Positions 7,890 through 17,101 of a stretch of 64,000 nt of DNA are shown one piece after another. Below the pieces are notes generated by a model. That model was not told where the DNA came from. It made no database searches and saw nothing but the letters and a program-made list of their open reading frames with translations. Numbering within the stretch: the stretch's first letter is position 1; each line of letters opens with the position of its first letter. The DNA lies in contig NZ_CP149798.1 in NCBI RefSeq assembly GCF_037940415.1, positions 2,104,501 through 2,168,500 of the forward strand. The letters run 5' to 3'. The DNA comes from Streptomyces sp. f51. Its GTDB lineage: Bacteria > Actinomycetota > Actinomycetes > Streptomycetales > Streptomycetaceae. The translations under genes and the position numbers were made by a program.

Positions 7890-9791
7890 TCAGTGCTTCG
7901 GGCCGCAGTCGTAGAGGGTCAGGCTGCCGTCGGTGCGGCGGCCGTAGGCGGAGGGACGGACCCGGGCGCAGTGTGACTTCACCCAGGTGGTGGTGGGCGT
8001 GCCGGGGCGCCGTGTGGTGAGCAGCGCGTAGCGCACCTGGTGGGTGCTGACGAGGGTGCCGAACTGGCCGGCGGTGGGGAACGGGGTGCTGCCGGTGAAG
8101 CCGCCCATGACGAGCATGGGCTCGGACTCGGCGCGCAGCAGGGGCTCGGCCGTGTAGGCGGCCTGCGTGGCCAGCAGGTACTTCTCGCCGTGGCGGTGCG
8201 CGGTGAGGTAGCCGAGCAGGGCGGCGTCGCGGGCGCTGGGCCGGTCGATCCCGACCCGGCTCACCGAGCGGACGCGGTGGCCGTCGCGGAACGCGAAGCC
8301 GACCGGACCTGCCATCGGCGAGGTGGAGCTGCCCGCGTAGTGCGGATCGAGGCTGGAAGTGGCCCAGCCGGCCGGGACGACCAGGGTGGCCGCGATCCCG
8401 GCGGCGAGGGCGCCCTGGACCATCCGGGGCGAGGTGCGCGGCCCGCGGGTCCACAGGCCGAGCGCGCCGCACGCGGCGAGCATCAGGGCGACCGGCAGCA
8501 GATAGGAGACGAACCGGGTCGGCCAGTCGAGCACCAGCGCCCACAGCGCCGTCAGCGCGATCGCCGCCGGCAGTGCCACGCGCCGTGGGCCGCCCGTCTC
8601 GTACTCCGCCTTGAAGAGGGCGAGTCCGCCGCCTGCCAGGGCGGCGAGCGCCGGGGCGATGACGGCGGTGTAGTAGGCGTGGTTGCCGTTGGAGACGCCG
8701 AACACCAGGGCGTGCACGGCCAGCCAGCCGCCCCAGAGCAGAAAACCCGTGCGCAGCAGGTCGGTTCGCGGCTGCCCGGAACGCCAGACGATGCCCAGTA
8801 CGGCGGCGGCGAGGGCGAGCGGCAGGAACCAGGCGATCTGCGGGCCGACGGTGTCGTTGATGAGCATCGTCCAGCCGGTGTTGCCCGTGGTGCGGCTGGC
8901 GGCGGTGCCCGCGACGGCGCCGAACGCGGTGGAGTCGCTGCTGAATCGGCTCAGGCCGTTGTAGCCGAAGACCAGGGTGAACGGATTGTTGTTGGACGTT
9001 CCGTCGAGGTACGGGCGGTCGGCGGCCGGTGTCACCCAGGCGAACAGGATCCAGAGGCAGGAGACCGCCAGCGCGACCGCTCCGCTCAGCAGGACGCGCA
9101 GGGCCCGCTTCAACGGCGTTCCAGGAGAGGCGAATTGGTAGACGACGGCGAAGACGGGCAGCACCAGCCACGCCTGGAGCATCTTCGCCTGGAAGGCGAG
9201 CCCGACCCAGACTCCGCAGGTGACCAGCGGCAGCAGCCGTCCGCTGCCGACGGCCTTCTGCAAGGCGCCGGCGGCGGCCACCAGGAGCAGGGTGAGCGCG
9301 GTGTCCGGGATGGTGGCCCGGGTGAGGACCACGGTGATCGGGGTGAGGGTGAGCACCAGCGCGGCGATCAGCGCGGCGAACGGCCCGGCCCAGGCCCGTA
9401 CGATCCGGTGCAGCAGCCATACGGTGAGCACGCCCTCGACGACCTGCGGAAACGCGACGGCCCAGGTGTGCGGGCCGAAGAGCCAGACGGAGGCGGCCTC
9501 GGGCCAGAAGGCGCCGGGGAGCTTGTCGACGGATATGGAACCGCTGGCGTCGAGCCCGCCGAAGGCGAAGGCGCGCCATCCGGAGGCCATCGACCGCGCC
9601 GCCGCGCCGTAGAAGGGGTGGATCGCGGCCTGTCCGATCCCCCAGGTGTACAGCACCGTGGCGACGACCAGCACCCCGGCCAGTGCCGGGAGCTCCCACT
9701 TCAGGGCGGCTTCCGGCTCTCCTGAGGCAGGCTTCGCCGCCCGGTCGCGTCGGTGCGCACCGGTGGGCTGGGCGGCGGGGATGGTGGCCAT
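7890..9791 (-). CDS. GT39-like polyprenyl-phosphate-sugar glycosyltransferase
   Basis: This 633-residue protein has about 11 hydrophobic spans and the PMT/ArnT layout. The first outside loop carries the acidic and aromatic region after IHPFYGAAARSMASGWRAF and the SISVDKLPGAFWPEAASVWLFG segment. Such enzymes transfer a sugar from a polyprenyl-phosphate donor to an extracytoplasmic acceptor. The C-terminal 200 residues form an extracellular domain. It is the last gene of a minus-strand run with pgsB/pgsC and an NlpC/P60 gene, so its acceptor may be a surface polymer or protein made there; that is inference. Confidence 0.85.
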   Translation of the reverse strand: MATIPAAQPTGAHRRDRAAKPASGEPEAALKWELPALAGVLVVATVLYTWGIGQAAIHPFYGAAARSMASGWRAFAFGGLDASGSISVDKLPGAFWPEAASVWLFGPHTWAVAFPQVVEGVLTVWLLHRIVRAWAGPFAALIAALVLTLTPITVVLTRATIPDTALTLLLVAAAGALQKAVGSGRLLPLVTCGVWVGLAFQAKMLQAWLVLPVFAVVYQFASPGTPLKRALRVLLSGAVALAVSCLWILFAWVTPAADRPYLDGTSNNNPFTLVFGYNGLSRFSSDSTAFGAVAGTAASRTTGNTGWTMLINDTVGPQIAWFLPLALAAAVLGIVWRSGQPRTDLLRTGFLLWGGWLAVHALVFGVSNGNHAYYTAVIAPALAALAGGGLALFKAEYETGGPRRVALPAAIALTALWALVLDWPTRFVSYLLPVALMLAACGALGLWTRGPRTSPRMVQGALAAGIAATLVVPAGWATSSLDPHYAGSSTSPMAGPVGFAFRDGHRVRSVSRVGIDRPSARDAALLGYLTAHRHGEKYLLATQAAYTAEPLLRAESEPMLVMGGFTGSTPFPTAGQFGTLVSTHQVRYALLTTRRPGTPTTTWVKSHCARVRPSAYGRRTDGSLTLYDCGPKH

Positions 9792-9827
9792 GGCAGTGGT
9801 CCTCGGGTCAGCGGGCAGAGGGCGGCG

Positions 9828-9923
9828 GGGTCACGGGCGGCGGGCGGTCCGGAAGCCGCGGGTCACGGGCGGCGGGCGGTCCGGAAGCCGCGGGTCACAG
9901 GCGGCGGGCGGTCCGGAAGCCGC
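9828..9923. repeat. Three tandem 32-bp units at the NlpC/P60 gene 3' end
   Basis: Units lie at 9828-9859, 9860-9891 and 9892-9923. Each contains GGGCGGTCCGGAAGCCGC and they differ only by single bases. The right-hand unit holds the last codons and stop of the NlpC/P60 gene; the two others are downstream copies of that 3' end. One copy encodes RGFRTARR again, in frame with no function after the stop. Confidence 0.9.
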
Positions 9924-10962
9924 GGGCGTAGAAGTCGGTGCCGTCCAGCAGCGAGCGGCCCGACATGTCGCCCATGGTGGGTCCGTTGGCGGCGGAGCGG
10001 CTGGAGTAGAAGCGGTGGCGGCCCCGGTCGTCGAGGCCCATGTACATGCCGACGTGGTCGATCAGGTCGGGCCGGTCCTTGATGATGGCGAAGAACACCA
10101 GATCGCCGGGTTGCAGGACGTCCAGGTCGGTGGGCTGCCGGCCGGTGTTGGGGATCAGCAGCCGGCCGGGACCGTAGGCGGCGATGGCGAAGGCGCGACG
10201 GGGCAGGCCGGCGCCCTTGGCGTTGGTGTTGTGCACGGGGATGCCCATGCGGTAGCCCCACACCAGACGCTGGAAGCCGGAGCAGTCGACGTCGCCGTAG
10301 CGCGCCTTCTCCGGCTGTGCGCGGACACCGCCCGGGAAGTCCCAGGGAACGCCCAAGTAGTCGTAGAAGTCGGACTGTTCGTCGTGGTAGGCGAAGTCCA
10401 GGGGGTTGTTCACCTCGGCGTTGCGCGGGCCGAAGTGCGCGGTGCCCGCGTAGCGCAGGCCGTTGGCCTTGTGCTTGTCGGGTGCCCCGGCACTGCTGTA
10501 CTGGAAGGCGACCGCGAAGACGTCCGGGCTGGTGTCGCCGAGCGTCTTGGGGAACCAGCCCTTGAACCAGGCCGACCTCTCCATGCCCTGCTGCCACTCG
10601 TGCGGCAGTACCCGCACCCAGGCGTCGGTGGTCACCGTGGCGGTGGTGGTCCGCGGCTCGTTGAAGCTGCGGCTGGGTCCGCTGAGTACGGCGGTTCGGG
10701 CCCCGTCGGTGAAGGTGGCGAGCGTCCCCCCGTCCGCGGAGCGGACGACGGTGCGGTCCGGACGGGACAGCCGCTCGAAGGTGTGGGCTCCGGTGGGCCC
10801 GGCGCTCGGGCCGGCCCCGTCGGCGGCGGTGCCGCCGCCGTTGTCGTCACCGCTGTTGGCGAGGCGGTCCCAGGCGAACCCGCCGGCGGCCACCCCCGCG
10901 ATCGTCCCGAGCACTGCGCGGCGGGTCAGCCGGCTGCGCCTGGCTGCGGGTTCTGGTCTCAT
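9895..10962 (-). CDS. NlpC/P60-family secreted peptidase/hydrolase
   Basis: This 355-residue protein has a twin-arginine-like signal (RRSRLTRRAVLGTIAGVAAGGFAWD, residues 8-32, with a hydrophobic core after RR). A linker follows, then a C-terminal NlpC/P60 domain with the catalytic Cys in DVDCSGFQRLVWGYRMG and the His in LIDHVGMYMG. NlpC/P60 enzymes cut gamma-D-Glu bonds. It follows pgsC within 50 bp and could trim or release poly-gamma-glutamate, as Bacillus PgdS does, or act on peptidoglycan. The N-terminal 170 residues match nothing I recognise. Confidence 0.85.
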   Translation of the reverse strand: MRPEPAARRSRLTRRAVLGTIAGVAAGGFAWDRLANSGDDNGGGTAADGAGPSAGPTGAHTFERLSRPDRTVVRSADGGTLATFTDGARTAVLSGPSRSFNEPRTTTATVTTDAWVRVLPHEWQQGMERSAWFKGWFPKTLGDTSPDVFAVAFQYSSAGAPDKHKANGLRYAGTAHFGPRNAEVNNPLDFAYHDEQSDFYDYLGVPWDFPGGVRAQPEKARYGDVDCSGFQRLVWGYRMGIPVHNTNAKGAGLPRRAFAIAAYGPGRLLIPNTGRQPTDLDVLQPGDLVFFAIIKDRPDLIDHVGMYMGLDDRGRHRFYSSRSAANGPTMGDMSGRSLLDGTDFYARGFRTARRL

Positions 10963-11009
10963 GGCCGATCCTCCTGGGGACGCGGGGGTGAACGGGGGCG
11001 GTGGCTGGG

Positions 11010-11492
11010 TCAGCCGGTGGGCAGGGCTCCGAGCAGGAGTCCCGCGACCAGCACCACGTACGTGGCTAGCGTCACCGCCGTCGTCGAGATGAGGGTCGCC
11101 GCCATCGGCTGGCGGACCAGCTGGTAGGAGACCAGCCCGGGGACGATGAAGCCGAGGGTCTGCGAGGTGTACAGCAGCGGGAACTCGTGGCTGAGGGCGA
11201 GCATCACGGTGGTCTGCAACAGCACCGCGCACAGCACCACGGCGGCGAAGAGCCTCTTGCCGTACAGGATCACGTTGCGCTGCAACAGCTTCGTCGCGAA
11301 GTAGGTGAGCGCGGCGACACCGACCATCAGCGCCGCCATCTGCACGTCGGTGACGAGCGTGAGGGCGATCCAGCCCGGGGTGATCATGCCGCCGGGGGAG
11401 AGATTGGTGGTCAGGTAGCAGACGAGCGAGAAGACCAGCCCGATGGCGATCCCGAGCGCGGCGGTCTGTGCGGTGAGGTTGGCGGGGATCAC
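11010..11492 (-). CDS. pgsC: Poly-gamma-glutamate biosynthesis protein PgsC/CapC
   Basis: This 160-residue polytopic membrane protein has about 5 spans. It has the PgsC signature: an early LSPGGMITPGWIAL segment (about residues 31-44), and LLQRNVILYGKRLFA then EFPLLYTSQTLGFIVPGLVS. In Bacillus, PgsC/CapC partners PgsB in ATP-dependent gamma-glutamate polymerisation at the membrane. The start is immediately next to the pgsB stop (11493), so the pair is almost certainly coupled. Length fits the family (about 150-160). Confidence 0.9.
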   Translation of the reverse strand: MIPANLTAQTAALGIAIGLVFSLVCYLTTNLSPGGMITPGWIALTLVTDVQMAALMVGVAALTYFATKLLQRNVILYGKRLFAAVVLCAVLLQTTVMLALSHEFPLLYTSQTLGFIVPGLVSYQLVRQPMAATLISTTAVTLATYVVLVAGLLLGALPTG

Positions 11493-12935
11493 TTACTGGT
11501 TCCTCGTCGTCTGGTACGGATCGTAGGAGTAGTGCGGGAAGTCGTCGGTGCTCTCGTCGTCGGCCCGGCCGCGGCGCGCGGCGAACCCGCGCGCGAGGTC
11601 GCGCTGCCCCGGGACGTGGAAGCCGTGTGCCGGTGTCTCCAGCGGTGCCACCCAGCTGTACGGCTCCGGCTCGGGCGGCCGGCCCACGGCGATCTGCATG
11701 GTCTCCTGGTCGAGGCCGTCGCGGGCGGGCGCGGGGGTGAACTCGTCCTCGGAGCCGTCCAGGGACAGCTCGGCGAGGCATTCCAGGAACAGTTCGCCCT
11801 GGCCGTGGATGTTGCCGATCGCCACCAGGGACGAGGCCGGGCCGAGTTCCGCGAGGATGTCCGCGGTCAGCTCCTCGGGGTCCCGGCGGTCGCCGCCGAG
11901 GTCAACCACCCGCCCGGTGAAGCCGGCCGGAATGGCGTCGCGGGCGCTCTTGGTCGGGTGGCCGATGAGGAAGACCGTCTCGGCGCCGAGGTCGGGGACG
12001 ATGGCGCCCATCTGGCCGTTGCGTTCCACCCGGTCGGGGCGGCAGTTGATGACCACGTTGAGCGGCCGCCGGATGACGCCGAGGTCCTTCAGCTGCTGGA
12101 CGTTCATCAGCGTCGACTCGGGGTCGTTGGCGGCGAAGACGTTGGCGAACGACAGCCGCTTGCCCTCGGGGGTGACGTAGCGTTCCACCGACAGCACGCC
12201 CGGGTCGGGCGGCGCGTCCCACATGCCCTGGAGCGCGGTCTGCCGCTCCACACCGAGCAGTTCGGCGACGGCGAGCGCGATCGCCACGTTCTCCTTGAAG
12301 GTGAACCAGCTGAAGCCGCGCAGTTCGGCGTCGCTCACGGAGTCGGGGTCGACCGCGACCAGCCGGCAGTCCCGCTTGTCCGCCTCCTCCTGGAGGATGT
12401 GCAGCCGGTCCTTCTCCGCCGTCACGCACACCCCGCCCACCGGCATCGACCGGGACAGCGAGCGGGCGACGTCGTCCAGGGTCGGGCCCATCTCCTCCAG
12501 ATGGTCCTCACGGACGTTGCAGAGCACGCCGATGGTGGAGCGGATCAGCTTCTCCTGGTTGATCTCCTGAAGCGCGGGCATCACCGCCATGCACTCGATC
12601 ACCAGCGCGTCCGGCCGGTAGGTCGCCGCCCGCCGTACGATGCCGATCTGCTCGACGATGTTGGCCAGCCCGAACTTGCGGTACACCGGCTCCTCGGTGG
12701 CGTCCGGGTGGATGAACCGGGCCGCGGTGCCGGTGGTCTTGGCCACGGTGACCAGGCCGCCGCCGCGCAGCGCGCCCGCGCACAGCCGGGTGATCGAACT
12801 CTTGCCGCGGATGCCGTTGACCAGCACCCGCGTGGGTATCTGTCCCAGCGAGTCGAAGTGGCGCCGCTGCTCCAGGATCCCGGCGGCACACAACCCGGCA
12901 CAGCAGAGCAGGAGTACGACATAGAGGAAAAGCAC
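11493..12935 (-). CDS. pgsB: Poly-gamma-glutamate synthase PgsB/CapB
   Basis: This 480-residue protein has an N-terminal membrane anchor (residues 1-20), then a Mur-ligase-like ATPase core with the P-loop variant VNGIRGKSSITRL (about residues 40-52). Further family blocks are VIECMAVMPALQEINQEKL, CNVREDHLEEMGPTLDD and ANDPESTLMN. PgsB activates and polymerises glutamate through gamma-carboxyl linkages. It is about 80 residues longer than Bacillus CapB; the extra lies in a low-complexity C-terminal tail. It is preceded by a Cache/HAMP receptor gene 15 bp away. Confidence 0.92.
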   Translation of the reverse strand: MLFLYVVLLLCCAGLCAAGILEQRRHFDSLGQIPTRVLVNGIRGKSSITRLCAGALRGGGLVTVAKTTGTAARFIHPDATEEPVYRKFGLANIVEQIGIVRRAATYRPDALVIECMAVMPALQEINQEKLIRSTIGVLCNVREDHLEEMGPTLDDVARSLSRSMPVGGVCVTAEKDRLHILQEEADKRDCRLVAVDPDSVSDAELRGFSWFTFKENVAIALAVAELLGVERQTALQGMWDAPPDPGVLSVERYVTPEGKRLSFANVFAANDPESTLMNVQQLKDLGVIRRPLNVVINCRPDRVERNGQMGAIVPDLGAETVFLIGHPTKSARDAIPAGFTGRVVDLGGDRRDPEELTADILAELGPASSLVAIGNIHGQGELFLECLAELSLDGSEDEFTPAPARDGLDQETMQIAVGRPPEPEPYSWVAPLETPAHGFHVPGQRDLARGFAARRGRADDESTDDFPHYSYDPYQTTRNQ

Positions 12936-12950
12936 GTCGATTCCGTCCTT

Positions 12951-15299
12951 CTATCCCTGAGGTGTGTTCTCGTACCGGGACCCGGAGGGGCCGACGGCCT
13001 GACCGGATCTGCCCGCCCGGCCGCGTTCCGCCAGGGCCTGGCGGATCAGCTCGAGGCTGCGGGTGACCGAGCCGACCTCGTCGTGGTTGACCGGGTGCAG
13101 CACGGTTCGGCGGTCCCCGCCCGCGAGCCGCTCGACGAGCACGTCGACCGAGCGCAGCGGCCTGATCACCACGACGTACAGCCAGCCCAGGCAGGCCACG
13201 CCCGCCGTGAGGCCGAGGATGCCGGCGAGGATGGTGCGCTGCTCGGCCTGCATCGCGGGGAGCTGGAGCGCGGCCGCGGGCTCGGCCGTCACCACGTGCC
13301 AGCCGAGGCCGGCCGTGTGACCGCTCTGTGCCAGCGGGGCGGCGGCGTCGACCTCCGGGCCCGAGGACCCGGACAGGACCGCCGAGGCCGAGGCGCCCGC
13401 GGTACCCGGGGCGCCCTTGGCGGCGCGGGCGAGACGGGTCAGGCCGGCATCGGGCAGTGCCTGGAAGGCGCGGTAGCCCACGCTCGCCGCCAGGACCCTG
13501 CTGTCGCCGTCCGTCACCCAGACACTGCCCAGCTTGGGCCTGGGCAGGATGGAGTTGAGCGCCTTCACGTCGATCTCGCCGAACAGTACGACCCCGGGCG
13601 CCGCCGCCTTGCCGTTGGCGACCGGGACCTGGACGTAGGCGGCGATCGCCGGGATGCGGCCCGAGGTGTTGACGGTGGTGATCCCGCTGCCCCGGGGCAC
13701 GTGGACGATGGTGCGCAGCGGTGTGGCGCCCACCCGCAGCGTCTCGTCGCCCGAGCGGTCCAGCAGGTACAGCGAGCGGTACTGCTTGTGGTCGTTCAGG
13801 GCACGCCGCAGGATCTCGGTCCTGGCGCTGTCGGTCTTGCCCGGCAGGGCCGCGGCCGCGTCGCTCAGGTCGGTGTACGACTGGTCGAGGGACTGCCGGA
13901 TCCGGTTCGCCGCGATCTCCGTGCGCGCCTGCTGGACGGTGAGAACGGGAGCCGGAACCGCGGTCGCGGTGTTCGCCCGGTTCAGCACGAAGATCATCGG
14001 TATCGCCCAGCAGGCGACGAGCACCAGGGCGAGCACGGCCAGCGCCCTGCCGCCCGGTCCGCGTCGCGGCGGGAACTCCTGCGGGCCGCTCTCGCCGAGC
14101 AGTTGAAGGCGCAGCGACTCCAACGCCCGCGCGATCCGGGCCGGTTCACCGAAACCGGTCGCCGGAACCGGCCGGGAGAGCTCCTCGAACGCGGTCGGCC
14201 CGCCCTCGGTCACGGCGCGGGCCAGGCGGCTCGAGGACAGGTACAGCTGAAGGAGCGGCTGCTGCACGAAGAACCGCAGCACCAGTCCGAGCACCAGCAC
14301 GATCCCGGCCAGCGCCGCCGCGGCCTCCAGCGCGAAGCTCGAGTAGTCGGCGTTCGCGGTCGTGGCGGGCACCGCGCGGGAGGTGAGGACCATCAGGCCG
14401 AGGCCGTCGGTGTCGCCCGGTCCGGTCGCGGAGGCGACCTGGGCCCAGCCGGCCACCGTGCGCCGGCCTCCCACCGAGGATCCCAGCATGCTTCCCGAGG
14501 CGTCGGAGTCGCGCCCCGAGTCCTTCGCGGCGCGGACGGCCGCCGCGGGCAGGCCGCTGTCGGCCGCGGCGGACGACGCCGTGCCGTGGACCGCTGTGAC
14601 GAGCGTCTCGCCCCTCGCGTCCAGAGCGACGGCGGTGCGCCCGTCGCCGTACGCCGTGAGGGCGGGGAGCGTTTCGGACACCACCAGCAGCCACTGCCGG
14701 TCGGCCCCGCTCTGCTGGTTCTGGTCCTGGTTGGCGTCCACCTGCGCGGGCACGGTGACCCTGGCGAAGTACAGCAGCCGCCGCGTACCGCCCGAGGTGA
14801 CCATGCGGGGCGGGATCGCGTTGTGTCCGGACGCCGTGGTGGTCGCGTCCACGCCGGTCGACGGGACCGTCTTGCCGCCGGACGCCAGCAGCTTGCCGGT
14901 GCGCGCGTCGAACAGCGCGCTGCCGTGGGCCGCGTTCCCCGTGGAGGTCAGGGCCTTGAGCGCGGTCGCGGGGGTCGTGGTGCCCGTCGCCACGAACGCG
15001 CCGGCCGTACGGCGTACGCTTCTGGCCTCGACGTCGATCGTGGTGCGCGTCGACAGCGCCGTGTCCGCGGCTATCTGCTGCTCGCCGTTCAGTACGGCCT
15101 GCGGGACCCGCTCTGCGGAAATGCCTCCGAGGCCGATCACCGTCAGGGCGGCGACGACCAGCAGGAGCACGATGAGCGAGGCGATGGGCGGTCGCACCCC
15201 GCCGAGCAGCGGCATATCGGCGCGGCGGCGGCTGCGGTGCCGGCGCGGCGCCCGGGATGCGGTGGGCAGGGCAGCGAATCCTCTCTCAATTGGCGCCAA
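12951..15299 (-). CDS. Duplicated Cache/HAMP membrane receptor without output domain
   Basis: This 782-residue protein has membrane spans near residues 38-60, 330-352, 410-432 and 680-703. They enclose two extracytoplasmic regions of about 270 and 240 residues that look like Cache sensor folds (DARTGKLLASGG; TDGDSRVLAASVGY). Each second span is followed by a HAMP-like linker; the last one (RPLRSVDVLVERLAGGDRRTVLHPVNHDEVGSVTRSLELIRQ) is clear. No kinase, cyclase, GGDEF or methyl-accepting region follows. It heads the operon with pgsBC, so it may sense a signal and act on the polymerase directly. The function is inference. Confidence 0.75.
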   Translation of the reverse strand: MAPIERGFAALPTASRAPRRHRSRRRADMPLLGGVRPPIASLIVLLLVVAALTVIGLGGISAERVPQAVLNGEQQIAADTALSTRTTIDVEARSVRRTAGAFVATGTTTPATALKALTSTGNAAHGSALFDARTGKLLASGGKTVPSTGVDATTTASGHNAIPPRMVTSGGTRRLLYFARVTVPAQVDANQDQNQQSGADRQWLLVVSETLPALTAYGDGRTAVALDARGETLVTAVHGTASSAAADSGLPAAAVRAAKDSGRDSDASGSMLGSSVGGRRTVAGWAQVASATGPGDTDGLGLMVLTSRAVPATTANADYSSFALEAAAALAGIVLVLGLVLRFFVQQPLLQLYLSSSRLARAVTEGGPTAFEELSRPVPATGFGEPARIARALESLRLQLLGESGPQEFPPRRGPGGRALAVLALVLVACWAIPMIFVLNRANTATAVPAPVLTVQQARTEIAANRIRQSLDQSYTDLSDAAAALPGKTDSARTEILRRALNDHKQYRSLYLLDRSGDETLRVGATPLRTIVHVPRGSGITTVNTSGRIPAIAAYVQVPVANGKAAAPGVVLFGEIDVKALNSILPRPKLGSVWVTDGDSRVLAASVGYRAFQALPDAGLTRLARAAKGAPGTAGASASAVLSGSSGPEVDAAAPLAQSGHTAGLGWHVVTAEPAAALQLPAMQAEQRTILAGILGLTAGVACLGWLYVVVIRPLRSVDVLVERLAGGDRRTVLHPVNHDEVGSVTRSLELIRQALAERGRAGRSGQAVGPSGSRYENTPQG

Positions 15300-15432
15300 G
15301 CGCCCGAATGTTCGATCAGAGGAACACTTTAGCTGCCTACAATCACATAACCATCACGTCCGCTTCGTCGCGTTCGCGCGGGGTCACCCGGCGCGCGCGG
15401 ACGGACCTGGGGCGGAGTTCTCCACCCACAGT

Positions 15433-15468
15433 GGTAGGGCGTGCCCCGCACGCGGGGCACGCCCTACC
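15433..15468 (-). terminator. Strong hairpin terminator
   Basis: A perfect inverted repeat with 17-nt arms (15433-15449 and 15452-15468; core GGGCGTGCCCCGC) and almost no loop lies 12 bp beyond the stop of the minus-strand lipase-like gene. There is no T-tract, as is usual in Streptomyces. Confidence 0.8.
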
Positions 15469-15479
15469 GCTTGTCCGGT

Positions 15480-16838
15480 TCACTTCACGAAGGAGATCTC
15501 CGGGTACTTCGTGCTGGGCCCGTCGAGCAGGGTGACGTGCTGCTTGCGCAGCTCCTTGTCGAAGAAGGCGGCCAGATAGACGCGCTGGACCTCGATCGCC
15601 CGGTTCGGGTCGATCGTGCCGTACGACTGCTGGACCTGGGCACGGGAGAGCCCGAGCACACCCGCCCACTGCGGCACCAGCGCCTCGTTGTCGCTGAACG
15701 ACAGGTGCGCCGCGCCGTGGAGCTGGACGTCGACCCGGTAGCCCTTCAGGTGCGGCCACAGCGTGCGCCACGAACTGTCGTTGTTGCGGTTGTGGCCGCC
15801 GGAGCTGAACAGCATGAAGGGGCGGTTCAGGTCCTTGGTCGGCGCCGTGCCGAAGAACTGGCCGTCCAGGTTGGCGCCCGCGGCGATACGCGAGTCGAGC
15901 TGCATCGCGGTGTCGACCGCGGCGCCGCCCAGCGACCAGCCGAACATCCCGATACGGGACATGTCCACGGCCTTGGACAGGCCGGTGGGCAGCGTGGCCT
16001 TGCCGACGTCCGGGTTGCCGCCGGTGCTGATCGTGCCGAGCTGGTTGATGACGAAGCGGATGTCGGCCGCGCGCACCTTGAGCGTGTCGGAGGAGTGCGC
16101 GCCGGACGGCATGCTGTTGACCTCCAGCCGTCCGCCGGGGAACTGCACCTCGTTGGCGTCGTGCGTGTGGTCGACGGTGACGACGAGGTAACCGCGGCTG
16201 GCGAGGTCCTCGGCGAGCCCGGTGCCCATCGCACGGTCCGAGTGCAGCCCGGTCGAGTACAGCAGGACGGGCAGCTTGCCCAGCTTGGTGGCGACCGGGG
16301 CGAGCACGTGGCCCGCGGTCTTCGGCAGCGTCACCTGCTGCGTCGACAGGCCGCGCGTGGCGAGGAACCGCGCACCCGCGATCGACGACATCCACGGCGC
16401 CTGGTAGTGCCCGGACGTGGACGAGGCCGGGTACCACAGCGTGACCATCAGTTCGCGCCGCTTGTTGCCGGACACGTACGGGTCCGTGCGGGACTTGTCC
16501 GAGAGGTGCAGGCCGACCATGCCGACCTTGTAGGGCCCGGTCGGGTCGGGAAGGCTGAGCTGGACGGGGCCCATGTTCGCGCTGCGCAGCTTCGTGGTCG
16601 GGCTGCTGAACGTGGTGGCCGGACTGACGACGTGCTGCTGCTGCGGCTCGTCGTTCTCGGGCGCCCAGGGCGTGTCGTCCGGCGATTCCTTGGCCCCGGT
16701 GGCCGTGGGCTTGCCGGACGTCTTTCCGACGGCACTCGCCGGCGTTATCCCCGCACCCAGTACGACGGCCAGCGCACCCGCCGTACCGACCGCTTTGGCG
16801 ATCAGATTGCGACGCGGCCGCGGTCGCGCATGTCTCAT
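15480..16838 (-). CDS. Secreted alpha/beta hydrolase (PAF-acetylhydrolase/lipase-like)
   Basis: This 452-residue protein has a signal peptide: RPRRNLIAK, then a hydrophobic run ending in PASA (about residue 36). The nucleophile elbow is GMFGWSLGGAA (G-W-S-L-G), and the oxyanion/lid regions LPVLLYSTGLHSDRAMG and VVTVDHTHDANE follow the PAF-acetylhydrolase pattern. The late His is probably in QLHGAAHLSFSD. It is exported and acts on esters or lipids of unknown identity. The ATG at 16838 has a GGGGGG ribosome site 6 nt upstream. The hairpin at 15433 ends it. Confidence 0.88.
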   Translation of the reverse strand: MRHARPRPRRNLIAKAVGTAGALAVVLGAGITPASAVGKTSGKPTATGAKESPDDTPWAPENDEPQQQHVVSPATTFSSPTTKLRSANMGPVQLSLPDPTGPYKVGMVGLHLSDKSRTDPYVSGNKRRELMVTLWYPASSTSGHYQAPWMSSIAGARFLATRGLSTQQVTLPKTAGHVLAPVATKLGKLPVLLYSTGLHSDRAMGTGLAEDLASRGYLVVTVDHTHDANEVQFPGGRLEVNSMPSGAHSSDTLKVRAADIRFVINQLGTISTGGNPDVGKATLPTGLSKAVDMSRIGMFGWSLGGAAVDTAMQLDSRIAAGANLDGQFFGTAPTKDLNRPFMLFSSGGHNRNNDSSWRTLWPHLKGYRVDVQLHGAAHLSFSDNEALVPQWAGVLGLSRAQVQQSYGTIDPNRAIEVQRVYLAAFFDKELRKQHVTLLDGPSTKYPEISFVK

Positions 16839-17078
16839 GAAACCCCCCTTGTCGGTCCGTGACCGCCGAACCGGCGATCGACTGGCGCACACCATACCGC
16901 CGTACAGGTCAACGGACTTCGGGCACCCGGCGTTCATCGCGGGGGCGCAGGCACGGGCAACTGGACGCCGGCGAACGCCGATCGGACCGGCACGCGGGTC
17001 ATCTCCCACCGGCACGAGCACGATCCGCGGACACCGGGAACACCCGCGCCACGACCACCGCCGGCCCCTCCGGCACAG
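16839..17078. other. Upstream region of the lipase-like gene; no gene seen
   Basis: This stretch carries the leader and promoter of the minus-strand hydrolase gene. No open frame with Streptomyces codon bias is seen on either strand. Its right end grades into sequence resembling the 3' end of the integrase gene near 27430. Confidence 0.5.
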
Positions 17079-17101
17079 GAGCGGCACGGCGGCCTCACCG
17101 G

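Noticed and set aside
11187..15332. A plus-strand open frame of 1381 codons opposite pgsBC and the receptor gene
   Set aside because: It is the antisense shadow of the minus-strand genes, a product of high third-position GC; its composition is dominated by Arg, Gly, Val and His with no domain.
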